A stretch of DNA of 21,699 nucleotides from JAWLFY01 sp964462125 (GTDB taxonomy: Bacteria; Planctomycetota; Planctomycetia; Pirellulales; Pirellulaceae), in NCBI GenBank assembly GCA_964462125.1, contig CAYWXT010000077.1:1-21699 (forward strand). The letters are read 5' to 3'. Made by a program: the position numbers and the translations under genes. Under the pieces are notes generated by a model. It did no database searches. It was not told the origin of the DNA and was given only the letters and a program-made list of their open reading frames with translations. Shown piece after piece: positions 7,868 to 14,805 of the stretch (the stretch's first letter is position 1; each line of letters starts with the position of its first letter).

Positions 7868-8905
7868 ATGACGATACGGTTGGGACAATTGGCGGCATCG
7901 GTCGACGGGCGGCTGATCGGAGATGGGTCGCTGGTGTGTTCTGGCGCGAGTCCTCCGGGGGAGGTTTCCGCCGGCGAGGTCACGATGCTGGAGGACCCGC
8001 GTGGTGCCGAGTTGGTGGTCGGTGGTCCGGCCCTTGCCGTGATCACGCGGCAACCAGGCGCGTTCGGGCGTTTGGCCCAGATCATCGTCGCGGACCCACA
8101 CGAGGCGTTTGCGCAGGTCGTGGCCTACTTTCGACCGCCCCTACGTGATCTCTCGCCCGCCGTCGGGATCGATGCCGCGGCCGAGGTCGCCGCGTCGGCC
8201 GAGATACACCCCTCGGCGACGATCGGGGCGGGGGCCTCGATCGGTGAGCGGGTTCGAATCTTGCCCGGCGTGGTGGTGATGCCGCACTGCGAGATCGGTG
8301 ACGACTGCGTGATCCACGCCAACGTCACCCTTTACGAGTACACGCGAGTGGGCGCAAGAGTCGTGATTCATGCCGGGGCGGTCCTCGGCGCGCACGGCTT
8401 CGGCTACCGCGAGCATCAAGGCCGTCACCAACCGACGCCTCAATTGGGGTACGTCGATGTCGAGTCGGACGTCGAACTCGGCGCCTGCGTCACGATCGAC
8501 CGCGGCACCTATGGCGCAACGCGGATCGGCGAGGGGACGAAGGTCGACAACCAGGTGATGATCGGGCACAACTGCCACATCGGCCGTCACAATCTGATCT
8601 GCAGTCAGGTTGGAATCGCCGGAAGCTGCCGCACCGGAGACTACGTGGTGTTGGCCGGCCAGGTTGGATTGAAAGACCACATTACCTTAGGGGACCACAC
8701 CGTTGTCGGTGCGCAAGCCGGGGTGATGGAGGACTGCGAAGGGAATCAGGTGTATCTCGGTTCGCCAGCGACGAGCCAGCGTGAGCAGATGCAAATCATG
8801 GCGGTGCAGCGGCGGTTGCCCGACATGCGCCGCGTGCTGAAGGAACAACGCCGCGACCTGGATCGAATCCAGGACCAGCTCCAACAAAACCGCCGGGTCG
8901 CATGA
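7868..8905 (+). CDS. lpxD: UDP-3-O-acylglucosamine N-acyltransferase
   Basis: LpxD adds the second acyl chain, from acyl-ACP, to UDP-3-O-acylglucosamine in lipid A synthesis. The 345-residue length is usual. Residues 1 to about 100 form the uridine-binding N-terminal domain. A left-handed beta helix follows, made of hexapeptide repeats (IHPSATIGAGASIGERVRIL and onwards, about 110-290). H234 in VMIGHNCHIG aligns with the catalytic histidine. GFGYREHQGRHQ (177-188) matches the family's substrate loop. A charged C-terminal helix (about 305-340) ends the chain. The ATG at 7868 has a good AAAGGA site and fits the family start, so the upstream in-frame extension is not used. The lpxI start codon overlaps its stop as ATGA, so the two are coupled. 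Its presence implies an LPS-bearing outer membrane. Confidence 0.96.
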   Translation: MTIRLGQLAASVDGRLIGDGSLVCSGASPPGEVSAGEVTMLEDPRGAELVVGGPALAVITRQPGAFGRLAQIIVADPHEAFAQVVAYFRPPLRDLSPAVGIDAAAEVAASAEIHPSATIGAGASIGERVRILPGVVVMPHCEIGDDCVIHANVTLYEYTRVGARVVIHAGAVLGAHGFGYREHQGRHQPTPQLGYVDVESDVELGACVTIDRGTYGATRIGEGTKVDNQVMIGHNCHIGRHNLICSQVGIAGSCRTGDYVVLAGQVGLKDHITLGDHTVVGAQAGVMEDCEGNQVYLGSPATSQREQMQIMAVQRRLPDMRRVLKEQRRDLDRIQDQLQQNRRVA

Positions 8906-9978
8906 CGTCTGCATCGCAACCCCGGATCGAACCTGGGGAGCCGGTCGGGCTGGTCGCCGGCTGGGGACGCTTCCCGATGGAGGTCGCCGAGGCGCTGAGC
9001 GACCGCGGCCATCCGGTCGACTGCGTCGCGATACGGGGTCACGCCGGTGAGGAACTCGGCTCGGTGTGCCGGGATATCCGCTGGTCGGGCGTGGGGAAAC
9101 TGGGCGGACACCTGCGTTACTTTCGCCGGCGCGGGATCCGGCACGTCACGATGGCGGGCAAGCTGTTCAAGGCCGATCTGCTGTACCGCGGCTCCCTGTG
9201 GCTGAAGCACCTGCCCGATTGGACCTGCATCCGCACCTTCGCCCCCCACCTGCTTGGCCGCCGACGTGACGCCCGCGACGACAACCTGTTGCTGGCGGTA
9301 ATGCAGGCCTACGCCCAGGCAGGCTTGACCGTCGTCCCGGCGACCGAGTTCGCACCGCAACTGTTGGTCGAGCGAGGAACACTCGCTGGCCGCGAGCCTC
9401 CGCCGAACGTCCGCCGCGACATCGCGCTCGGTTGGCAGGTTGCCAAGCAGATGGGCGCGCTGGACATCGGTCAGTCGATCACGATCAAGGACGGCACCGT
9501 GATCGCCGTGGAAGCCATCGAGGGAACCGATGCCTGCCTCGCGCGGACCGGAGAACTCTGCCCGCGGGGCGGCTGGACCCTGGTCAAGGTCAGCAAGCCA
9601 AACCAGGACATGCGTTTCGACGTTCCCACGATCGGGGAGAATACGGTCGCTCGCGCCAGCGCCGCCGGTGGCGTTGCCATCGCCATCGAAGCCGCCAAAA
9701 CGATCCTGGTCGATCGGCAGCGGACGTTGGCTGGCGCGGACCGCGCCGGCATCGCTATCGTGGCAGTCGACCCGGCGGATCTGGATCCGGAATGGGGCCA
9801 GGTTCCCCCAATCGAACATCCGCAGCGGACAACATGCCATGCCCCGCAGTTCCCTCCACAAAGTCGTCCACACGCGACCGCCGGCGAAGCTGAATCTGTT
9901 CCTCGAATTACTCGGGAAACAAGGCGACGGTTTTCACGAGATCGAGACGGTGATGATCCCGATCGACTGGCGGGATGA
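8902..9978 (+). CDS. lpxI: UDP-2,3-diacylglucosamine pyrophosphatase, LpxI type
   Basis: LpxI (formerly DUF1009) hydrolyses UDP-2,3-diacylglucosamine to lipid X and UMP; it replaces LpxH in many bacteria outside the Gammaproteobacteria. The 358-residue protein has the N-terminal VGLVAGWGRFPMEVAEA segment, the central LDIGQSITIKDGTVIAVEAI region with EGTDA (207-211), and the KPNQDMRFDVPTIG motif (232-245), which carries conserved aspartates of the active site. Conservation appears to stop near residue 295. The last 60 residues or so are Arg/Asp-rich, and the final 46 codons are read in a different frame from the start of ispE. The usual family length is about 270-290 residues, so this tail is unusual. 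The start overlaps the lpxD stop as ATGA. The step after LpxD and LpxA/LpxC is thereby placed in the same operon. Confidence 0.93.
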   Translation: MTSASQPRIEPGEPVGLVAGWGRFPMEVAEALSDRGHPVDCVAIRGHAGEELGSVCRDIRWSGVGKLGGHLRYFRRRGIRHVTMAGKLFKADLLYRGSLWLKHLPDWTCIRTFAPHLLGRRRDARDDNLLLAVMQAYAQAGLTVVPATEFAPQLLVERGTLAGREPPPNVRRDIALGWQVAKQMGALDIGQSITIKDGTVIAVEAIEGTDACLARTGELCPRGGWTLVKVSKPNQDMRFDVPTIGENTVARASAAGGVAIAIEAAKTILVDRQRTLAGADRAGIAIVAVDPADLDPEWGQVPPIEHPQRTTCHAPQFPPQSRPHATAGEAESVPRITRETRRRFSRDRDGDDPDRLAG

Positions 9979-10825
9979 ATTGACGATCCGCGCTGCAGAT
10001 TCACCGGGTATCCGCCTGCGAACCGATTGGCTTCCTTCCGAAGCAGCCATCGCTGGTCAACTTGGGGTGGCCGGCCATCCAGACCGCCGGGCGGCGTTGC
10101 TGAAGATCCCAAACGACGATGCGAATCTGGTCCACCGCAGTCTGAAATGGTTCGGTGAACGATTCGGGATCGCCGGCGGCTTCGATGTGGAACTGCTCAA
10201 GCGGATCCCGGCCGGGGCGGGGCTGGGAGGCGCCAGCAGCGATGCCGCTGCTGCGTTGCGATCGGCCGCCACGCTCTTCGGAATCGCTCCCTCCGATCCG
10301 GCGGTACGTGCAATCGCCGCGGAGCTCGGCAGTGACGTTCCCTTCTTTTTGGGGGAAGGTAGCGTTCCCGTCCCCGCCGCTCGGGCCTTGGGACGCGGGG
10401 AACGGCTCGAGCCGCTACGGTCCGCGGTCCCACTGCATGTCGTGGTCGTTTTCCCGGACGAAAGTCTTTCCACCGGAAGCGTTTACGCTCAGTCTCAGGT
10501 TCCTGAGCGTCCGCGGACCGCCGCTGCGCTGATCGACGCGTTGAGCCGGGGCTCGGTTGCCGAGGTGGTCGCAGCGATGCACAACCGCCTGGCGGCCCCG
10601 GCGCAGAAAATATCGCCGCGGGTCAACGAAATCCTCACGGAGCTGTCCCAATCCGGTTTAATGGGGGGACTGATGACGGGGAGTGGTTCCGCCTGCTTCG
10701 CCATTGCGGGCAGCGGCGCGCAGGCCGAAACCACCGCAAAAGGGCTGAGCAGGAAACTCACCCCCGGGGCGATTGTCGTGGCAACCCAATCCGTCGTTGT
10801 GCCTCCCGAAATCGAAATCGGGTAG
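9839..10825 (+). CDS. ispE: 4-diphosphocytidyl-2-C-methyl-D-erythritol kinase
   Basis: IspE phosphorylates CDP-methylerythritol with ATP in the MEP pathway of isoprenoid synthesis, in the cytoplasm. This 328-residue GHMP kinase shows PAKLNLFLE with K17 near the N-terminus, the ATP loop PAGAGLGGASSDAA (124-137) and GSDVPFF with the catalytic D166. The C-terminal GHMP motif LMTGSGSACFAI is also present. It is longer than the E. coli enzyme (283 residues), with extra sequence around residues 55-95. The ATG at 9839 lies inside lpxI, giving a 140-nt overlap in another frame. No alternative ATG or GTG is available between it and the conserved PAKLNL motif, so the overlap appears real. A clear ribosome binding site is not visible before it. 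Confidence 0.95.
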   Translation: MPRSSLHKVVHTRPPAKLNLFLELLGKQGDGFHEIETVMIPIDWRDELTIRAADSPGIRLRTDWLPSEAAIAGQLGVAGHPDRRAALLKIPNDDANLVHRSLKWFGERFGIAGGFDVELLKRIPAGAGLGGASSDAAAALRSAATLFGIAPSDPAVRAIAAELGSDVPFFLGEGSVPVPAARALGRGERLEPLRSAVPLHVVVVFPDESLSTGSVYAQSQVPERPRTAAALIDALSRGSVAEVVAAMHNRLAAPAQKISPRVNEILTELSQSGLMGGLMTGSGSACFAIAGSGAQAETTAKGLSRKLTPGAIVVATQSVVVPPEIEIG

Positions 10826-10877
10826 AACGTAGGTCTCGTCATTCATATCTCGCTCGCCGGTTAGGGAGGGTCGGACC

Positions 10878-11513
10878 TTGCAAATCACCGAGATTCGCAT
10901 CAAGTTGATGGAGGATTCCGAAGATCGCCTCCGGGCTTTTTGCTCGATCACGATCGATGAATGCTTCGTCGTCCGTGACCTGAAAATCATCGAGGGAACC
11001 AGCGGCCCCTTCGTGGCCATGCCCAGCCGCAAGCTCGCCACCCACTGCCACCGATGCGGCCACAAAAACCACTTGCGAGCCCACTACTGCAATTACTGTG
11101 GCGCCAAAGTGCAATCGGAATCCGGGGCCAGTTTCGACTCGCCCCAAAAGCTGTACGCCGACGTGGCGCACCCGATCAACAGTGAGTGCCGCGAGATGAT
11201 TCAGAAGGCGGTGATCGCCGAGTTTGAGTCGGAGTTGTCCCGCTCCCAACAACCGGGCTATCGATCACGTTACGACGACGAGTTCGATGAGCACAAGGAG
11301 GTCAACTCCCGCTCGGGCGAACCGGCCGCGCCGCCACACTCGACCGAGCAGCGACCGGCGGCGGCCGACGAGAACGCTTCCGACCAGCGCGCCGCCAAGG
11401 GCCGCCCGCCGCGGCCCCACTTCATCGACCACCCGGCGAGAAAATCGGACGTGGCGAATTTGGACCAGACCCAAGAACGAGACGACGACTTCGGCGCCGG
11501 CATTTTCGAATGA
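10878..11513 (+). CDS. spoVG: SpoVG-family nucleic-acid-binding protein with an internal zinc ribbon
   Basis: SpoVG proteins are small regulators that bind DNA or RNA in several bacteria. Residues 1-51 match the family (QITEIRIKL, DLKIIEG, GPFVAMPSRK). Residues 91-118 continue it (KLYADVAHPINSECREMIQK). Between the two halves sits a zinc ribbon with C57, C60, C71 and C74 (CHRC and CNYC), which ordinary SpoVG lacks. The remainder (about 119-211) is a charged, low-complexity tail. Usual SpoVG proteins have about 90-100 residues; this has 211. The start is TTG at 10878, supported by a strong GGGAGGG site at 10864-10870 with seven bases of spacing and by the family's N-terminus. The gene ends in ATGA, overlapping the next start. 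The family call is strong; its role in a non-spore-former is unknown. Confidence 0.9.
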   Translation: MQITEIRIKLMEDSEDRLRAFCSITIDECFVVRDLKIIEGTSGPFVAMPSRKLATHCHRCGHKNHLRAHYCNYCGAKVQSESGASFDSPQKLYADVAHPINSECREMIQKAVIAEFESELSRSQQPGYRSRYDDEFDEHKEVNSRSGEPAAPPHSTEQRPAAADENASDQRAAKGRPPRPHFIDHPARKSDVANLDQTQERDDDFGAGIFE

Positions 11514-11830
11514 GCCCAACGGTTCCCAGCGACACGCCTGAACAGACGGCAACGCGGCGGCATCCTCCCCAAATGAGCCTCGCCTTCATGCTGCTGATGA
11601 TGGTCATTTTCGCGATGCTGTCCGCTGGAATGTTTTATGCCGCACGCGTGCCGGCGGTGCAGGAAGAGATCGCGATCCTGTTCGGCAGCGATGTGCAGGT
11701 GGATGAAGGCCGCGTCGGGCGGATTGCCCAGATCGGATTCATCCTCTTCACTTTCACCTCACCGCTGCTCTTGGCGGGGTTCCTGGCGACGTGCATGAGC
11801 CTGCTCCGGTGGTTCGAGCGGCGTCGGTGA
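11510..11830 (+). CDS. Small two-helix membrane protein of unknown function
   Basis: This 106-residue protein is not recognised. A polar N-terminus (1-21) is followed by a membrane helix at about 22-44, a loop of about 28 residues with several acidic positions (QEEIAILFGSDVQVDEGRVG), and a second helix at about 73-99 ending in a basic WFERRR tail. Its start overlaps the spoVG stop (ATGA) and its stop overlaps the methyltransferase start (TGATG). That tight fit on both sides supports a real, translationally coupled gene. No catalytic motif is visible. Confidence 0.75.
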   Translation: MSPTVPSDTPEQTATRRHPPQMSLAFMLLMMVIFAMLSAGMFYAARVPAVQEEIAILFGSDVQVDEGRVGRIAQIGFILFTFTSPLLLAGFLATCMSLLRWFERRR

Positions 11831-13320
11831 TGACTTCCCGGCGCAGCGTTCAGTCCGCCCCGCTCGACGAAGCGTTGCTCCAGGCGGCGCTGGGCGAATT
11901 GGCATTGCCTGGCGAGGAGCTGCGGGAGTTCGCCGACGAAATCGTCTCCCGCCGCGCCAGCGTCCTTCGCTGTCGCCGCGGCGTTTCTCCCGACGAATTC
12001 GGGTTCGCGCTTGAACAGGTCCCCTGGTACGAGTTGGGCTACCGCTCGACCGACCGGTCGGTGCGGCCCTCGCACAGCCTGCACTTTGCCGCCGGTGACT
12101 ATTACCTACAGGACGCCGGCTCCCTGTTGGCACTCGCCGCCTGCGACGCCGATCAGTCGACGGCGTGGTGGGTGCCTACCGACCGACCACCACTGGTCTG
12201 TGACCTGTGCGCTGCCCCGGGGGGCAAGGCGACGGCGCTGGTCGAGATGCTCACCGAGGCGGGGGCGCTCGGGGATCAGGGATTTTTGATCGCTAATGAA
12301 CCGATCCGTTCCCGTCTTCCCGCCTTGACGTACAACTTGGCGCGGACCGGTAGCGACCGTTACGCGATCACGTCGATGGATCCGCAACGGTTGGCGGAGC
12401 AACTTTCCGGCAGTTTCGATCTCGTTTTCGTCGATGCCCCCTGCAGCGGCCAGTCGTTGCTGTCGCGCGACCGGCAAACGCTGGCGGCACTCTCTACCCG
12501 CCAAATCGAGCACGCGGCAGCCCGGCAGCGGCGAATCTTGGAATCGGCGGTCCAGCTCCTGCGTCCAGGCGGAGCGTTGGTTTACAGCACCTGCACGTTT
12601 GCCGAGGCGGAGAACGAGGCCCAGGTCCGCTGGCTGGTCGAAGCGCACTCAATGGAACCGTTCTCCGTGCCACGGTTGGACCCTTATGCATCACCCCTGG
12701 CCAGCGGCAGCTACCGGCTGTGGCCCCACCGGCATGACACCGCCGGAAGCTTTGCCGCGGCGCTGCGTCGAAGCATCGAAACGCAAAATACCGCAGCCGA
12801 AGTCACAGAGACGTCGGGCATCCCCCACGTCGTGCCAAGGTCCGCTTCGTCGGCAGGGCCGCCGGGGGAGCGTCGCCGCCGTCGAGCGCGCGGCGACAAC
12901 AAATCAAGTCGCCAACGAGTCGAAACGACTCCAATCGCTCGGGCCGAGTTGGACCCATGGGTGAGCGGACTCGACGACGTTCGTATCCAAACGCGTGGGG
13001 CGTCGGTCATCGGTTGGCCGATCGACGCCCCAGACTGGGTCGAGTCGATCGCGACGAGCGGCCCCGAGCTGGCCCATCGCACCGGAAAGACTTGGAAACC
13101 GGCGCATGCCGCCGCACTCCGCCGCGTCTCTCGCGGTACCCCCTCCCACCGGCTGGTCGTCGACGAGAAGACAGCCCAGCAATTTCTCGCCGGCCAGCCG
13201 ATCGCCTGCACGAAGCGAGGTTGGTTTGTGGTCTGCTGGCAGCAACGGCCGTTGGGCTGGGCGAAAGGGAATGGCACTCAAGCGAAAAACCATCTCCCCT
13301 CCGCTGCCCGGCAGACGTAG
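11830..13320 (+). CDS. RsmF-like 16S rRNA (cytosine-C5) methyltransferase
   Basis: This 496-residue enzyme belongs to the NOL1/NOP2/Sun family, which uses S-adenosylmethionine to methylate carbon 5 of cytosine in RNA. The SAM-binding motif CAAPGGKA starts at residue 127. Motif IV DAPCSG holds C205, which releases the product, and motif VI STCTF holds C255, the nucleophile. A C-terminal domain of about 120 residues includes GWFVVCWQQRPLGWAKG and KNHLP, the RNA-binding pattern seen in RsmF (YebU). This favours RsmF over RsmB. A basic, low-complexity linker (about 315-372, with a run of arginines) separates the two halves. The start at 11830 overlaps the preceding stop as TGATG. The target base (C1407 in E. 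coli) is inferred from the family. Confidence 0.88.
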   Translation: MTSRRSVQSAPLDEALLQAALGELALPGEELREFADEIVSRRASVLRCRRGVSPDEFGFALEQVPWYELGYRSTDRSVRPSHSLHFAAGDYYLQDAGSLLALAACDADQSTAWWVPTDRPPLVCDLCAAPGGKATALVEMLTEAGALGDQGFLIANEPIRSRLPALTYNLARTGSDRYAITSMDPQRLAEQLSGSFDLVFVDAPCSGQSLLSRDRQTLAALSTRQIEHAAARQRRILESAVQLLRPGGALVYSTCTFAEAENEAQVRWLVEAHSMEPFSVPRLDPYASPLASGSYRLWPHRHDTAGSFAAALRRSIETQNTAAEVTETSGIPHVVPRSASSAGPPGERRRRRARGDNKSSRQRVETTPIARAELDPWVSGLDDVRIQTRGASVIGWPIDAPDWVESIATSGPELAHRTGKTWKPAHAAALRRVSRGTPSHRLVVDEKTAQQFLAGQPIACTKRGWFVVCWQQRPLGWAKGNGTQAKNHLPSAARQT

Positions 13321-13383
13321 TTCACAGGAAATGTTCAAAAGAACGGTACGTCGCTGGGATCGACGAAAGGACCAACGGACTTC

Positions 13384-13557
13384 TCATTGATGTTGGTGCA
13401 GCCACGACAGGACCCCAGTGACCTCGAGCGTTCCGCCGACGATCAACGCCCCGACCAGCAGCAGCAAATTCATCGGTTCGGCCAAGACGGCGGTAACCAC
13501 TCCGCCAATTTGAACTATCGCCCCCATCGCAATCATAATGATACTGGCGGCTTGCAT
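13384..13557 (-). CDS. Small hydrophobic two-helix membrane protein, hypothetical
   Basis: This 57-residue protein is not recognised. Two membrane helices span about residues 2-26 and 29-50, the second with a glycine-rich face (VGALIVGGTLEVTG). The ATG at 13557 is preceded four bases upstream by GGAGG, a strong ribosome binding site. An in-frame start at 13605 would give 73 residues but lacks this support. A promoter-like sequence lies about 90 bp upstream on the same strand. It stands alone between the convergent methyltransferase gene and deoC. The site and the composition favour a real gene, but without a homologue the confidence is moderate. Confidence 0.55.
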   Translation of the reverse strand: MQAASIIMIAMGAIVQIGGVVTAVLAEPMNLLLLVGALIVGGTLEVTGVLSWLHQHQ

Positions 13558-13647
13558 AGTTCCTCCATGTCCCATCGGCGAATTGTCCGGGATCGGTACA
13601 GCCATCTCGCCATGTCCGGCTGCATCCGGTGTTTCACTAAGATTGAC

Positions 13648-13675
13648 AGAATATCACGCCCGTCGGATGGGGCAA
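13648..13675 (-). promoter_or_regulatory. Candidate sigma-70-like promoter for the 57-residue membrane protein
   Basis: Read on the minus strand, TTGCCC (13675-13670) is followed after 16 bp by TATTCT (13653-13648). The transcript would begin near 13641, with a leader of about 85 nt before the ATG at 13557. This was matched by eye. The region 13606-13799 otherwise holds no gene that can be supported. Confidence 0.35.
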
Positions 13676-13799
13676 ACTAACACCGGCCTTGTCCATCGTC
13701 AAGTTTGCTCGTCGGCCATGGAGGCAAGCGACAGGGGATGAGGATGATCCAAAGAGCGGGAAAGCGCAGCATGGCAGCGATCATCGCGGGGCAGGAGGC

Positions 13800-14513
13800 T
13801 CACAGGGCAGTCGGCGCGTTTTGCAGGGGGGCCAATCCGAGGCGTTGGCGGCATTCCTCAAGGATCGTTCCCGTGCGGCTGGCCCCCACCCGCGTGACAC
13901 CGAGTTCGCGAACGGCCAGCAACCCGTCCAGATCACGCACACCGCCGGCCGCCTTGACCTGCACCCCGCTCGCAACGTGCTCCTGCATCAGCCGCAGGTC
14001 GTCATGCGTCGCCCCACCGGTGCCATAGCCGGTCGATGTCTTGACCCAATCGGCGCCAAGCTCAGAGCAAAGGCGGCACAATTCGATCTTGTGCGAATCC
14101 TGCAGGTAACAGTTCTCGAAGATCACCTTGACCTTCTGCTGTGCGTTGTGAGCGACCGCGATCACCGACTCGATATCGGCGCGAACTTCGTCCCATCGCC
14201 CGCTGAGCACCTGGCTGATATTGACCACCATGTCGAGTTCTTCACCACCCGCGGCGACGGCCTGTTCCGCTTCAGCACGCTTGACGGCGGGACTCTGGCC
14301 GCCGTGGGGAAAGCCGATGGTGGTGCTCGATTTGACGCCGCTGCCGCGGAGGCGTTCGGCGCAGCGGCGAAGGTAATACGGCAGGATGCAAACGCTCGCC
14401 ACGTCATAGGCGAGTGCCAGGTCGATTCCGGCTTCCAAGTCATCGACCGTCAAAGTCGGTTTCAGCAACGAATGGTCGATCATCTTGGAAATGTTTTGAT
14501 AGACAAAGTCCAT
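13800..14513 (-). CDS. deoC: Deoxyribose-phosphate aldolase
   Basis: DeoC reversibly cleaves 2-deoxyribose 5-phosphate to glyceraldehyde 3-phosphate and acetaldehyde in deoxynucleoside breakdown. The 237-residue protein is a TIM-barrel class I aldolase of normal length. It has K158 in DWVKTSTGYGTGGA, the Schiff-base lysine, D94 in LDMVVNI and K187 in VKAAGGVRD, which assists catalysis. FPHGGQSPAVK (68-78) is also typical. The ATG at 14513 has GGAG seven bases upstream; the 20 extra residues of the longer open frame are read from GC-rich repeat sequence and do not look like coding sequence. No other deo genes are nearby, and the gene diverges from the oxidoreductase. Confidence 0.95.
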   Translation of the reverse strand: MDFVYQNISKMIDHSLLKPTLTVDDLEAGIDLALAYDVASVCILPYYLRRCAERLRGSGVKSSTTIGFPHGGQSPAVKRAEAEQAVAAGGEELDMVVNISQVLSGRWDEVRADIESVIAVAHNAQQKVKVIFENCYLQDSHKIELCRLCSELGADWVKTSTGYGTGGATHDDLRLMQEHVASGVQVKAAGGVRDLDGLLAVRELGVTRVGASRTGTILEECRQRLGLAPLQNAPTAL

Positions 14514-14805
14514 CACTACTCTCCGCAGAAACACGGGCTCGGGGCGCGACGCAAGGCGGGGGGCGCGACGCAAGGTGGGGGCCGCAAGGACGCCGTTACA
14601 CTATCGCTGGCGACCGGAGACGACAAGGGTCGAGCACAAGCGGGGCGCCGCCGCGGCAGCGGGTTCCACGGTGGGAGATTGCGGCGTCTCCGGCACGTCC
14701 AGCGTCGCGAAGGCCAACGGGAAGAGGGTGCCGAGACGTCCCACCGCGGCGTCTCGATCAGCTATCATGGAGCGACTTTCCCTATCCCCTTGCTGGAGCC
14801 CTCCT
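14514..14805. other. Divergent intergenic region between deoC and the oxidoreductase
   Basis: This stretch of 292 bp should hold the promoters of both flanking genes. Besides the tandem repeat, it has an inverted repeat CGAGACG/CGTCTCG with an 11-nt spacer (14732-14756) and a 10-bp direct repeat GCGGCGTCTC (14681-14690 and 14746-14755). No convincing -35/-10 pair was found. GGAG at 14795-14798 is the ribosome binding site of the oxidoreductase. Confidence 0.4.
14541..14578. repeat. Tandem 19-bp direct repeat upstream of deoC
   Basis: Two adjacent 19-bp units (14541-14559 and 14560-14578) differ at a single base; each contains GGGGCGCGACGCAAGG. A degenerate partial third copy may follow. The array lies 28-65 bases upstream of the deoC start, where a promoter or operator would be. 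It may be a regulatory site or a replication-slippage duplication. Confidence 0.7.
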
